Below the pieces are notes generated by a model, which was given only the letters and a program-made list of their open reading frames with translations, was not told the origin of the DNA and did not search any database. DNA of 40,791 bases from the NCBI GenBank assembly GCA_000695325.1, contig AVPN01000429.1, positions 4,132 through 44,922 on the forward strand. The letters are read 5' to 3'. Positions 20,931 through 32,900 of the stretch are shown here, piece after piece. The stretch is from Pleurobrachia bachei (Eukaryota; Ctenophora; Tentaculata; Cydippida; Pleurobrachiidae). Made by a program: the position numbers and the translations under genes. Each line of letters opens with the position of its first letter. The first letter of the stretch is position 1.

Positions 20931-23487
20931 ACAGATGAATGTTCTCCGTCGAGTCAGACACCCCAATTCTGGTTCATATAATGGCTTTTGTTGCTCATTG
21001 AACATAACAAGAAGCGCATTAACAAGTGGGGATCCCTGTCTTTTACTCGTCCAGTACACCAATCAAATGGCCCAGCCAATACAGGCCACACTAATTGGTT
21101 TACGTCCCTATTTATACCAGTAATTTGGAATAGAAACAATCCTTGTGTTTTAGTAGAGACTATCAAAACGCCGCTTCGACAGAATCTGTCGAAACGGCAT
21201 CTGATAGTTTTTGCAATACAAACACCAAGACCAGGCTTTCACCATTTATGTGTGTGCACTGTGCAGGGATTATCAGTCTCATCCCAATTTACCAGGATGC
21301 TCGGGGGAATGGGTTTTGCCAGGTAAATAGGTATGTAAAAAATATGTACCTGAGATTCCGTTTGATGTACTCCAGTCTGAATGTTGGGTCCTTTTGGAGG
21401 ATCATGACGGGTTTGTGTAGCCGGCCCGCCACGTACAGAGTGTCCCATTTCTCAAGATCTGATCGGGGGAAGGGAGATACGGTTAATGACTAATGAGGAG
21501 ATTGTAACAGATAGGACTAAGAGATGGAGGGGGACTTTAATCTAGGAGGAAGGGAGGGGAATTTAACTCAGGTAGGGGACCAGTTGTTGGTAACGAAGTA
21601 ACCCCTCCCTTACCAGTACGTGAAAGGGGGATAATTTCGTAACCAAGCCAGTTGGGGAAGCTCTAACTCACCGTTATAGAGGTGATGTTCACTTTAACTC
21701 ACCGTTATAGAGATGATGCTCACTCTGACTCACCATTATAAAGATGATGTTCACTGATCACACCGTACTTTAATAACGTTCCCTCCACCTCAACATACGG
21801 ATTAAACACACAATACGCTCTCCCGGCCTCCTGAAAAGACGCCACTCCTCCCGGCCCAATAAACCTCATTAACCCAGAGTAGTGGCTGGAATTCTGTTTA
21901 AAGTTCTTTTCATGCCACGCCTGGGAGTTTCGGGGTACAAAGATCAGGTCTGTCATGGTGTCATCCGTGGGTAGGTTGTTTGTTTGGTGGAGTATCTTGG
22001 AGCCATACGCGAAACAAAGCTGAGAGGCGGGGAAATTCCGAGCCACTAGATCGCGGAGAGCAGTGTTTATTAGTTGTTGTGGAGGTTTCGGGTTGGTTGC
22101 AGAGGTTCGGTTGTTTGCGGAGTTAGGGTTGCATGTGGAGGTAGGGTTGTTTGCGGATTGAGGTGCTGCTGCAGTTGAGAGCTGACGGGATAAACCCCGG
22201 GCATAACAGTGAAACCCTCTCAGACACTTCATATCCTTGGTATCATGCTAGATAGAGATTTGATTAGAGATGGGGGATATTGGGAGGTGAGTTTCAAGAA
22301 AACTAAACTTGTCTAATAACACTGGTCAGGGCTGTAAAAGAAATAAATTAAATGTGTTGTTACAGAACGATCGAGGTGGTGATTTAAAAAACACAGATAT
22401 TATCTCAGGCTCCGACTTTGATCTTTTGTTTGGCTTTTCCAGAAGCTGTTTCAGTCTCCATTTCCAACTCGTAATCCTCTATATCCTCAAGATCACTCTC
22501 GTCAAAGTCCTCCACGAACTCAGATTCCTCTTCCTCCTCTTCTTCCTCCTCCTAGGGGGTGGTAAAAGTGAGGAATTTGGGGAGATAGGGTGATAAAAGT
22601 GAGGAATTCGGGGAAGTTGGTTTGAAAGAAATCAGAATGAAAAAGACCCTGTTGTTACTTTTTGAGACTTTTGTGTCTTAATCGATTTGCATCCTCTTGA
22701 TCTGTTACCAGTAAAACAATTACCTGTTCGACGACCTTCTCAAAGATATCCTGGTTGATATTGTAGATATCACCATACGTTCCCTTCTTGAGTCTCTCCA
22801 GCAGCTCCTTCTCAATAGATTGATCCAACTGAGCAGCAGCGAGGGCCTTAGCCTCCCTTCTTGACTCTCTCTTCTCCATCTGGGAGAGAGGGGTTTTGTT
22901 TGTTTGTTTGTTTGTTTGTTTATTTGTTCAATTGTTTGTCTGTGAGAGGTTCTGCAGCAGTAACCATGGTAAACACGGTGATATTTGTGTGAGAGAACAA
23001 CATACCTTTAGATCACGTGAGACAAGTTTCTTGGTGTTCTTTTTCCTCAATTTCCTCATTCTAATCAGGTACTGGATGATCTTGGTGTACCTTTGTTTGC
23101 ACTTGTGGACGGTAAAGTTCGGCCAGTAGATCAGGTTCTCATCGATCTGGGGAGAAGGAGTTGGAGTTAGTACTTTGGCGGTGAGGCATCTTGGGAGGCC
23201 GAGTGGGTGTTAAGTTTTGGGAGTGCAGAAATTGGGACCGAGGGGGGGGGGCTTAGTGTTTTGGAAGGGAGAATCGAAAGTTCAAACTATATGGGGAAAA
23301 GAATGGAGAACCATAGAACTCATCCCATTGGTCATGATGACTCATGACTCATGACTCAGGACGGTAACAGGAGTGAATCTTACCAGTGCGAGAGCCTTCT
23401 CATAGTTCCGGGGCAATTTGATCTTTTCGTACATCTGCTTGGGAGCGTGGGCTCGCTCTATCACTTTCATGTACAGATAACACACAC
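20931..23487. repeat. MAK16-TAMM41 tandem duplication, unit B
   Basis: Counterpart of unit A, offset about 2.6 kb. It contains TAMM41 exons 2 and 1 (21350-22232) and MAK16 exons (22405-23487). Homology to unit A ends inside the MAK16 exon acceptor at about 23484. Confidence 0.8.
21350..22232 (-). CDS. TAMM41: Second TAMM41 5' exon pair (alternative first exons or relic)
   Basis: Exons 21734-22232 and 21350-21458 (499 and 109 nt) are open and keep the phases of the pair at 18833-19633. The protein differs mainly in the low-complexity linker after the targeting sequence, while the catalytic part (DLIFVPRNSQAWH, HYSGLMRFIGPGG) is conserved. No third or fourth exon follows before the MAK16 copy. 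It could splice onward to the shared exons at 14600, or be a dead fragment. The exon 1 donor is repeated three times at a 30-bp period (about 21665-21750). An ATCTAG acceptor lies 15 nt before its start codon, as in the other copy. Confidence 0.6.
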
Positions 23488-23784
23488 CTGAGGAGGAGAG
23501 ATGTTCATACACAGCTTCAAGCGAATCAACTGAGGAACTAGAGGAGATTTGTTCTTCTTGGAATTGTTCTTTTGAGATTCCCTTGAGATTTGACAACCGT
23601 GGGTAACTAACAACTTAGACAGAAACATGATAGGATTAAATTCATGATATCTCTTGAAATTACCTTTTTCCTCCCGGATGGTAGCGTAGCGACTGTTAGC
23701 TAGAGGACAACTCTGTCTGTTACACAATCCCGTTACATTGTACTCATTCTTGCAGAATGTCTGCTTCTGCTGTTTTGCTTTCAC
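22405..23784 (-). CDS. MAK16: MAK16, 60S ribosome biogenesis factor (5' exon missing in gap)
   Basis: Nucleolar RNA-binding protein of early 60S pre-ribosomes. Exons 23664-23784, 23384-23487, 23006-23146, 22724-22879 and 22405-22551 give 222 aa with consistent phases. Signatures: [20 protein letters not shown] (three of the zinc-binding Cys), [26 protein letters not shown]-like [47 protein letters not shown] and an acidic C-terminal run of nine Glu before [19 protein letters not shown]. About 20-25 N-terminal residues (MQHDDV...CSFKI in human) are absent and must lie in or beyond the gap at 23906. The tail ends at KVGA, shorter than in human. Confidence 0.88.
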
Positions 23785-23867
23785 CTGGCGGAGGGGGGAG
23801 GTAGGGTTAAACAATCAGTAATGGGTTATCTCTATTATACCAAAACTAATTAAAATTAGTAGGCCGG

Positions 23868-24427
23868 AAAGGTTGCCATACTATTTGAGCTACCTTTGGC
23901 ACCGGNNNNNNNNNNNNNNNNNNNNNNNNNNNNNNNNNNNNNNNNNNNNNNNNNNNNNNNNNNNNNNNNNNNNNNNNNNNNNNNNNNNNNNNNNNNNNNN
24001 NNNNNNNNNNNNNNNNNNNNNNNNNNNNNNNNNNNNNNNNNNNNNNNNNNNNNNNNNNNNNNNNNNNNNNNNNNNNNNNNNNNNNNNNNNNNNNNNNNNN
24101 NNNNNNNNNNNNNNNNNNNNNNNNNNNNNNNNNNNNNNNNNNNNNNNNNNNNNNNNNNNNNNNNNNNNNNNNNNNNNNNNNNNNNNNNNNNNNNNNNNNN
24201 NNNNNNNNNNNNNNNNNNNNNNNNNNNNNNNNNNNNNNNNNNNNNNNNNNNNNNNNNNNNNNNNNNNNNNNNNNNNNNNNNNNNNNNNNNNNNNNNNNNN
24301 NNNNNNNNNNNNNNNNNNNNNNNNNNNNNNNNNNNNNNNNNNNNNNNNNNNNNNNNNNNNNNNNNNNNNNNNNNNNNNNNNNNNNNNNNNNNNNNNNNNN
24401 NTGGGGGGGGGGGGGATGGCAACCTTT
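23868..24427. other. Assembly gap flanked by a short inverted repeat
   Basis: Bases 23906-24401 are N (496 bp). AAAGGTTGCCAT (23868) and ATGGCAACCTTT (24416) face each other across the gap, and a run of 13 G follows it. An inverted-repeat element may have stopped the assembly. The MAK16 first exon is probably hidden here. Confidence 0.7.
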
Positions 24428-24926
24428 GCGCTTGCCAGCGCAGTGATAATAGCATATCTTTCCATTATCAACTTCTTAGATCAAGTACTCCGAACCGACC
24501 GAATCAGGAAATACTGGTCCCTGATTGGCTAATAACCAGTCACGTCACCTAAATAACGAGTTCTAATTGGTTCCCCCTCTATATTACCTTAATCCTCGTC
24601 TTCAACTCCAACTACAAGACGGTATAGTTGAGCAGCAAGACCATGCTGGCAGCTCAAGAGCAGCTAAATATTGCGAGGGGAAGCTTAGTAATAGACCAAA
24701 CAGGGTAATGGGACAGGGTGATGGGATAGGGTCCAGGCTGACATAATGCTCATAATAATAGAAATGCAACGATTATAAACCACACAAACACTGAAACATC
24801 AAAATCTGAAAACTATTTATACACACTACTAAACTGAATATTAGGGTAATATATTTATTATTAGGGGATTAAATTATTTAGTCAAAAAGTGAGTTAATAT
24901 CAGGAAGAAGTTTTTCTAAATTCTGA
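24428..24926. other. Intergenic stretch, MAK16 to PLA2G12
   Basis: No exon seen. It contains copy 2 of the ACCGACCG mini-element and, downstream of the PLA2G12 stop on the minus strand, an AATAAA (about 24856-24861). Confidence 0.45.
24494..24572 (+). repeat. ACCGACCG mini-element, copy 2
   Basis: ACCGACCGAATCAGGAAATA, then CCTGATTGGC and AACGAGTTCTAATTGGTT. The best-preserved left end of the family. Confidence 0.65.
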
Positions 24927-25695
24927 TCACAGTTCATTGGGCCCACTAGCGCACACACATGCTGCCTCCTGAGCGCTCCTATACGCGGGACATCCCCCTG
25001 TCTGGACTACAGCCGTCACCCCAGTAATAGCAGCTTCACACATCTCACTAACATCAAACTTCCCTCCTACTGCCTTTATCAGCTGTTTAGCAGTAGTACA
25101 GACTCCCCTCAAGCATTCCCTGAAGGATGCATCACACTTATTTTTACCTGAGGGGAACTTTAAATTGTGGACGAATTGGGGGGGGGAGGGCGAGGGTGGG
25201 GGGCTGTGACATCAAGAGATCGCTACTCCCAAAACGACAGCACTTCTGGATGGACGCACGGGAGGTACACGACACACAAACATTTGTATTTACCGCTAGA
25301 ACAAGTTCCGTAGCACTCATCGTGAACATTACAGCACTGTTCCACTTGTGGGACATAACTAGCCAGATCCCGGGCAAACATGGTGGTATCAATCGATCCA
25401 CAGCCGTTAGGGGTGGCTTTATATCCCTGAAACAAGAAATACTGGTCCCTGATTGGGACTATTGGTCAGTGCACTGGAAAATAACGAGTTCTGGTTGGTT
25501 GTTTACCAGTTTAGCGGTGGGATATCCACCATTTGGGCAGCTGTATCCACAGGGAAAGAGGTCGTTCATCATCTTGCCCATGGAGCTGAATATTTTGGTG
25601 ACACTTGGGAAGCCGTTCTTGAAGTTGAAGAGTCCTTCACTGGAGACGATAACAGCGGGGAGTAGGATGGTAAGGAGGAGAAAACGGTGTAACAT
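24927..25695 (-). CDS. PLA2G12: Group XII secreted phospholipase A2
   Basis: Calcium-dependent secreted lipase family cleaving the sn-2 ester of phospholipids. Three exons, 25507-25695, 25294-25426 and 24927-25147, give 180 aa, close to human PLA2G12A (189). Signal peptide MLHRFLLLTILLPAVIVSS. The group XII signature follows in order: CGYSCPNG, GYKATPNGCGS (the unusual calcium loop), the catalytic CCNVHDECYGTC with the His-Asp pair, KNKCDASFRECLRGVC and a Cys-rich end (GGCPAYRSAQEAACVC). Intron 1 is 80 bp and consists almost wholly of a mini-element. A TTTTCTAG acceptor lies 2 nt before the start codon. Vertebrate PLA2G12B lost the catalytic His. This protein keeps it. Confidence 0.9.
25427..25506 (-). 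repeat. ACCGACCG mini-element, copy 3, forming PLA2G12 intron 1
   Basis: The intron runs from GTAAACAACCAACCAGAACT to CCAGTATTTCTTGTTTCAG. The donor is the element's own GTAAAC, and the acceptor comes from its other end (CCTGATTC in other copies). It splices in phase 0 between AKL and GYK. Confidence 0.8.
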
Positions 25696-25863
25696 GGCTA
25701 GAAAACAGAGGGGGTTAGGATTTATTGAAAACATAGAGGGGTTAGGGTTTATGACAAGAAGGATAGGAATGGGTCCCGAGAACATATCATATCTTTTCCG
25801 GATCATAACTTAATTTTAACACAGGGTACAAAACTCTTTACAAATCACACAAACACATGTCTC

Positions 25864-27708
25864 TCATGACAACTCTACTAATCTCTTCTCGACAGCAGGT
25901 CTCCAGGACCTAGGTTTAGGTATAGAAAAGAAGGGTGTCCTAAGCAGATATGCCGTTGGGCCATGCTCTACATCTTCATAATCACTATCTAGGTCCAACA
26001 ACACAAACACTGGAGGAGTTTCCTCGTTTGTAGTTTTCTTGGGGTGGATGGTGACTGATCGGAGATTCCATGTTCGGTCGAACAACTCCAGGTCTACCTC
26101 CTTGTCTTGACGTAGTTTCATGGCCTCGTCCAGGTCGTTTTGGGTGTAGTCGTCAGGGAGAGTTGGGTAGAGCTTCTTAAACTCTCGTTTATATATTTTA
26201 GCCTGATTGTGGGAAATAATTTTAGAGAAAAGAAAGAGAGAAAACTTGTTGACATAACAAGAGAAAACGGGTGAAAGTGAGATTAGAAAATAAGTTGTTG
26301 CCTTTCCCGAACCTGGTCCATCTGTTTCTTGTCTGCATTTTCCTTTGCTTTAGCAATCTTCTCAAATATGGAAGCAGTCCCCATTGACTCGTAAATTGCT
26401 ACTGAGTCCTCTTCAACCAGGGACTCTTCTTCAACTTTATCTTGAGTAACAGCCTGGCAATAAATAAATTATTGAATTATTGAAGGTTAAAATAACATCA
26501 TCAACTCAACAGATAGCAGAAGGTGGTCAGATGACTTACCTCGGTAGTATTGACTGTTGACTCCACCCCGTCAACTGCTACCTCAGCAACTGCAGCAGCC
26601 TCCTCCGTTATTACACCACTAGTTGCGTCACCAGATGTCTCACTCGATGCCCCACCACCAGTCGCCCCCTCTGTTGCACCCTCGGTTGCCCCACTAGATG
26701 CCTCACTAGCACTCGATGCCCCACCACCAGTCGCCTCATTCGCCAGCTCCTGGATCTGCTGCAGTTCCAACTTCATCTGCCGTTTAGATTCCCTTGCCAG
26801 CTCGTTCACTGATTCTTGTGCCATCACAAAATTAGAACGGGAGAGACCCATTCTGATCCAGCCTTCCCCGTGGTTACCGTGGAAACGCAGCCAAACATGT
26901 CGCTCTGATAGCTGGGGGGGGTTAGTTTTTAGGTGATGTAAGAATCAGAAGACAGGGAGCTATGTGAAAAGAGAACTAAACACTCACCCAAGGCACAAAT
27001 CCGGATGTCATGGTCCAGATACTGGTTCGTCCCAGTTTTATTTCCCTCCCATACGTTCCCAAGACATCTCCACTCCTTTTAACACATTCCAGAGTGTCCT
27101 TGAAGAACGTGGACTGTTGCACTTGGTAGTTGTACCGAGTGTTCCTAAGTGTGGGGAAAGTGTTGAGTCGCTTGAAACTGTCAATACAACGGGGGTGTGG
27201 ATTTTAGAGGGATGGGACTGTTCGAGAGTATATTTTTTTAGTGATGGAGGTGGCTTTTCTCTCCTTCTTACCCTCTCTTATCTCTATCTCCCAACTAAAA
27301 TAAGTAAATATCACACCTGTATTCAAGAAAGTGTGTCCCCATGGGGAAGATGAAGATAGAAGATCCCACAACTATCTTACGAAACGTAGTACATGTCAGC
27401 TGATGGAGAACTCGCTGTCCAAAATTCAGAAACCTGAGTCGGGAATGAAACTGGTAGTTTAGAAAAAGGTAAAGTTAACATTTGACGACTGATTCTATTT
27501 CATTCCCTTTGGTGATTCACTGTCTTAGTTTGACGGGGACCGCGACCGTTCATGTTACTGATATGTTACCCTACTTTATCGCTGTTTAGAGTACTAACCT
27601 GTCCATAGGAGGGGCTCCTGCAGCTAGCTTGGGTGGGGCCTTCACACTGAACACAGTCTGCCTGATAGGAGGCCTCTTGGCCGGATTTTGTAATCTTTTA
27701 CTCGCCAT
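25864..27708 (-). CDS. Unrecognised 422-aa protein with one membrane segment (possibly Tim21/COA1-like)
   Basis: Six exons, 27599-27708, 27317-27433, 26988-27177, 26540-26911, 26313-26453 and 25864-26202, join without a phase conflict. The exon 5 donor (GTTCGG) is weak. A basic N-terminus (MASKRLQNPAKRPPIRQ) is followed by one hydrophobic segment (KIVVGSSIFIFPMGTHFL), then FFKDTLECVKRSGDVLGTYG...W.R..G..GEGWIRM. This recalls the small Tim21/COA1 inner-membrane fold, where a single membrane helix precedes a compact domain. That link is inference only. Then come a helical stretch, a Gly/Ala/Ser/Thr repeat region (ASSGATEGATEGATGGG), an acidic helix and a C-terminal domain (KLYPTLPDDYTQNDLDEAM...FVLLDLDSDYEDVEHG). 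A mitochondrial location is plausible. It starts 182 bp after AATF ends. Confidence 0.7.
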
Positions 27709-27889
27709 TACAGTAGTAGTTTTGACATGGTAGCTAGATACATAAATAGAGGGTTAGCAGTGGGAATTTCAAGTTGAGACAAAAGAATTTGTGACAGGGT
27801 GACTGTTATTATTTCAACCCTGAGTCTAAAAATGGATAAAAGACATTCAATAAATTAACGGTCTCCCCCTCTCTCTCTCACTCTCTCTC

Positions 27890-29666
27890 TCACAACTTCT
27901 TGCACCCTCCAAACAGACTCTTAAACAGTTCATCCTGCCTCGCGTCAGACAGAGTCTCAGTCGAAACAGGCGCAACAAATCCCAGCAACTTACTATGAAC
28001 TTCATATCTCATTTTCCGACCTTTACTAGCCTTTGTATCTACCACTTTCTTCTTACTTTTCATCTTCAGCTTCTCCAGCTCCACCCACTGCCTCCCCATA
28101 GCATCTGGATCACTTTTGTCTATCGCCCCCATCTTTTTATCTATAATCTCACGGAGGAGTTGCTGGTAGAAGTCGTCATCATTGAAAAACTCTCTGTTAT
28201 CTGAGATATCATCTTCTAATCCTTCCCCGAAAACGTGGACAGAGTTCCGGTTTTGAAGGGTTCGGGTTGTTAGCCGTTCCTTGTTGGACAAGATATGGTT
28301 TATCTGATCCAGTACGGTTGTTTCCTTGTTCATGAAAGACGACTTCTTGGCCACAACTTTAGTCTGTTCGTACCACTTGGAAATAGTGTCTGACTTGAAC
28401 TTTTCAAACTTGTCTCCTTGCTCCACAAGATGTGATTGATAGAAATCAGAGGGTTGTTTTCGTTTCCGTTTTGGTCTGACATCCTCCTCCTCATTCTCTT
28501 CCTCTGAATCCTCGTCCGTGTCCGAGGGAATCTCTTCATCATCATCACTGGACTGTTTCTTTCCTGACATTGTAGCCTTGATGTCCCTGTTTTCATCGAT
28601 AAGGGCCTCCTTCAGATCCAATAGTTGGTCCAGAGAGTGCTGGAGGTTGGTGATGATGGATTGACGGTGACCCTGGGAAATATATGTTAAATATCAAGGG
28701 GGGAGTGCACACTCGAGTGAGAGAACTTAGAAGGATCAAATTTGCAATGAATAGAAGAAATCAACAAAACTCAAAAATTCCTGATCTCATCTCATACCTG
28801 TGAAACGTCACCGGACATGTATTTAGCCTTCTTAGCAGCACACGGCAACCTTGAAGCAGCTTGAAGGGAGGGTTGTAATTTCAACCTCAGCTGAACCAAC
28901 CTATCCCACGTTGTAACTTGGTGTTTAACAGCTGCACGCTTCATCTCCTCACTCGCACCATCCACCTTGGTTGAAGGGTAGAGAAATTTGAGAAAATATA
29001 TGAGATGACATTGATGTCATAACTTATTATTAGTATTATTTTTATTACCTTTTTAACAATCTTCAACTCTCCCTCCTCCTCAGGAGATTCAACATCTTCT
29101 TCCTCTTGTGAATCACCAGTCTCATATCCCTCACCCTCTTCATTACTATCACTCTCTACCATCTCCTCATCTCCAATATCACTCTCATTATCACCACTCT
29201 CATTCTCACTCCCAAAGTTATCCAGCCGCTCATCCAGGTTCCTTGCCAGCGCAGCCACCGCTCCATCATCGGCCTGGGTGGTGTCCTCCCCCCACAACTC
29301 CTTCCGGGAGGTAGGGACACCCATATCAGCATCATCTAGGATATGATAGGGTCGTGCCTGGTGCAAGGGATATATTGGGGTTAGGGCGGATGTGATAGGG
29401 ACGTGCCTGGAGGGGAGAGAGAGTATGTGATAGGGACGTACCTGGTGGGGGGATATATTGGGGTTAGAGGTGCCTGGTGGGGTGCAAGATGTTTTGTTAA
29501 ATTTGATATGGTGGAACTGAGTAAGGAGTGCTCCGCCACATTTTACTCAATATCTTACCGTTCCCTTGGCGGATAGAAAGGCATTCTCATCTGCAAATCC
29601 CACCAGTTCAGGGTCAATGGAAGGAGCTGTCTTGGTGAGCTCCGTCAACTCATCCAGAAATGACAT
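27890..29666 (-). CDS. AATF: AATF/Che-1 (Bfr2) ribosome biogenesis protein
   Basis: Nucleolar SSU-processome factor, in vertebrates also linked to stress-induced transcription. Exons 29559-29666, 29049-29357, 28798-28965 and 27890-28672 give 455 aa (human 560), all in phase. N-terminus MSFLDELTELTKTAP, then ARPYHILDDADMG, a long acidic region (GDEEMVESDSNEEGEGYETG), the AATF domain (WDRLVQLRLKLQPSLQAASR; KWYEQTKV), a second acidic block with a basic RPKRKRKQPSDFYQS, and the conserved C-terminal TRAUB domain (DPDAMGRQWVELEKLKMK, DTKASKGRKMRYEVHSKLLG, DELFKSLFGG). The exon 2 acceptor region is repeated two more times in intron 1 (29389, 29433). An ACTCTAG acceptor precedes the start codon by 11 nt. 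Confidence 0.93.
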
Positions 29667-29971
29667 TTTGGAGAGAGCTAGAGTGGGAGGTGAGTTATTA
29701 GATCCGGGAAGAGGGAAATGACATGGTATATTGGAGAGCTGCCGATTTGGGAAGTTGAGAAACTTCATCAGGGGGGACGGAGAGTGGGGAAGGGAAAAGT
29801 AAATCAAGAACATCTTTAATCTGTTAAGTAAAAGTGTAAAGCTAAAAGCGGGTATATACAGAAACAATATATTCGCTGGAAATCAACGAATTTTTAAATA
29901 CTACTTCACCACAACAATTAAATAACATTAAGTATCATTAAAAGCAACAAATTGTTTATTATCAGTAACTA

Positions 29972-32900
29972 TTAATTAAACAATAAAATGTCCCTAGCTG
30001 ACTTTACCGACCACCTAACTAATTCTAACTGATACAAAGCCTGATCTTTTGTAATCAAGTCTTTATTTGAGACGAGCCACTTGAGAGACGGAAATCCACT
30101 CCCTGAAACGATATTGTTTACCAAAAACACATAGCAATAAATCGATTGTTTCTAATAAATAATCAATTAATTTAATTGGTTGCCATGGTAATCTCTCTGG
30201 TGACTTTATATTTTCACATCCCTACCTGCGTAGATATCGTCAGCACTGGGAGATACAAGGAGGTGCCGAGAATAGAAGGAGTTAGTCCCTGGGACTTGGG
30301 AATCAGTCAGGAAGACCCTATCGAATTGGAGAAGAATATCGTTTACCCTTCGGACCTCCGCCGGGTCGCTCTCAGAAGAAAGGGGGTCGTATACATTTGC
30401 CTGTAGAGCACGTAAGAGGTAAGTACAAAGCAAAGCAAACAACAATGGGGGAATATAATAATGGGAGTATATTAGGGGGTACTGCATTATAGACAGAGAT
30501 AGCACACGTGTACATCTATGTGAATAGTTCTTTTAATGAACAGGGTGTAAGTTAATATAGGTAGCTCACGCAATAAAAGGGGTGATTTTGAAACCAAGTG
30601 AAATTTAGGGAATGAAAGGTCACTATAGTTGCAGCACTAACCTTGAACTGCTTGGCAGCTTGGTTGAGATTTGAGATGGCAGTATCAACCGGATTTAGGG
30701 CACTTTCCTTCTCTCCCAGTGTGATAAGAACCTCCACCAGACCTAATTATAGAAGAAGGGGAGGTTATTAGTTCAGGATTGACATAGTGAGTATATTATC
30801 CGGGATCTTATAGTTTAATTAACCCACCAATTGTTTTTGGGTTACTTAGCCACAAGCTGAGCAAACCACATACCACCCGGGTATGGGTATGACGCTAATT
30901 AATTACTAATTATTTAGCTACCTGGTCTGTGTTGGAACCACCACTCTGAGATCCTTGCTGCGTAGACCTCAACATTACCTGGTATCAACACACTCTCACT
31001 CGCATTCACCACAACCTAGGTGAGAGGGATAGTTTAGGGGGAAGGCCGAAGAGGTCACAAGATCTTATGATAGGGGAGTAGCTGGAAAAGCTGGAGTAGA
31101 GATGTCAGTCTAGGGAATTGAAGGACACTGAGTTCACGAGAGCAGTCAGTTTGTCGGCGCATCACTTTAATTTGAAAGTGGGATAACACGAGAAGTTCAA
31201 ACCTCTTCACACCTTTTTACCTGGACAAGTGCAGAGGCAACTTTAGCAAGGCTCTTATATTCAGGATCAACCAGGTCTAACAGGTGTCTGTTATCATGTA
31301 GTGTGTGGTACACGTTGTCGAAAGAGTTACAGTTGATATCTACTACCGACACCCCCGCGTAGCAGTAGAAACTAAACATGTCAGAACCACCTGGTGGGGG
31401 GTCAGGTTTAAAACCGTGAGGGTGGATACCAGGAAGGGTGTTCGCCCACCCTCCCCCTCTCTAGTATCTGTGTCTGCACCCCATCTTCTACAGCCAAGGA
31501 CAAGGGCGACCGACCGGGGAGGAGGTAGCTGATGAAAAACAACGGGAAAACAGATCAAAGATTAATTCGCAGTGCTTACTTCCGGAGAGAGGGAGAGCTG
31601 TAGATGCGTTAACTCCGTTAACCTTATTCAGTACCCCCGTGGTTAACCTATCGTACATGGGGGATCCAGAGGCCATGACCTCGTGGCAGTGTCCTCCCTC
31701 GGCGACATCAGTGTTAACATAGATAACCGCCTTGGAACGGAGCGGAAACCTGTAGGAATATGATAGGGTGATTATGAGAACGTGGGATGGGAGCCGACCG
31801 GGCAAGCAAACAACCAATCAGAACGCGTTATTGAGGTCACGTGACTGTACCTGTATTCCTCCACCCACTCAATGGAACCCATAATATTACCTGTACTCTT
31901 CCACCCACTCAATGGACCCCATTAGTCCCCATTCCTCAGCATCCCAACTGGCAACCTTAATGGTCCTCCTCGGTCTCCATCCCTTCTCCAGAAACTCCCC
32001 TAGAGATCGGGCGACCTCCAACATTGCTGCTGTCCCACTACCAGGGTCTATCGCCCCGTAGGTCCACGCATCTCTGTGGTTACCTGTGAGAGACAGAGGG
32101 TTACCTGGGACTCAGGAGACAGGGGAGGGGGTTATTTGTTAGTTTGTGTTATCCATAGGGGGGGGGGGTGTATGTTTGTGACGTCGTGTGTTTGTAAAGC
32201 TCTGATGTTACATGAAAACGTGTAAGGCTCTCTATTCCCTGGAAAAGCTGTGATTGTATTCAACAGCATGAGCAGTAAACAAGGGGTTACAGAAGTGTTG
32301 CGAGATAGGAGACAGAGAAAAGAAGGGACTTCGTATCCAAATAATACTACCTTACTGCTTACCTAGTATGACCCATCGGTCAGGCTCCACCTGTCCAACA
32401 ATAGTCCCAATAACATTGGTCACATCGACCCTTTTGACCACATTGGACACGGTCACCTCTAACAACGGGGAGTCATCTTCTCCTCCAACGTTAATTGTCT
32501 CCCCCTCCATCACACCAACATTCCACTCCGGGTTTACCCCTGCAGAGAGAGATGTGTGTAACAGAAACCAACCGAATTACCGACCGACACAAGTAAACAA
32601 CCAATCAGAACTCATTATTTAGGTCACGTGACTGATTATTAGCCAATCAGGAACCAGTATTTCCTGATTCAGAAGGTTCCTGAATTACTAACCAGTATCA
32701 GGTAGGGCCCGAAGGAGAACTTGAGCGTCCTCCCCTGTAATAGGTTGGCAGATAATGGCTGTGTATTTAGGGGTGCTAGTCTTCTTGTTCGGGCTATCTA
32801 GAACAGAGGGCCACCCGGTACTGTCCATGTCACCATCATTCCTGTAAGAAGAGAGAAATTAGAGGGGATTAGAAGAAAAAAAAACGAAATTCTGTAAACT

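Noticed and set aside
23856-24552. Long open frames crossing the gap on both strands
   Set aside because: They are mostly N and carry no information.
25127-25813. 228-aa plus-strand frame
   Set aside because: It is antisense to PLA2G12 exons and a repeat-derived intron, and has no recognisable domain.
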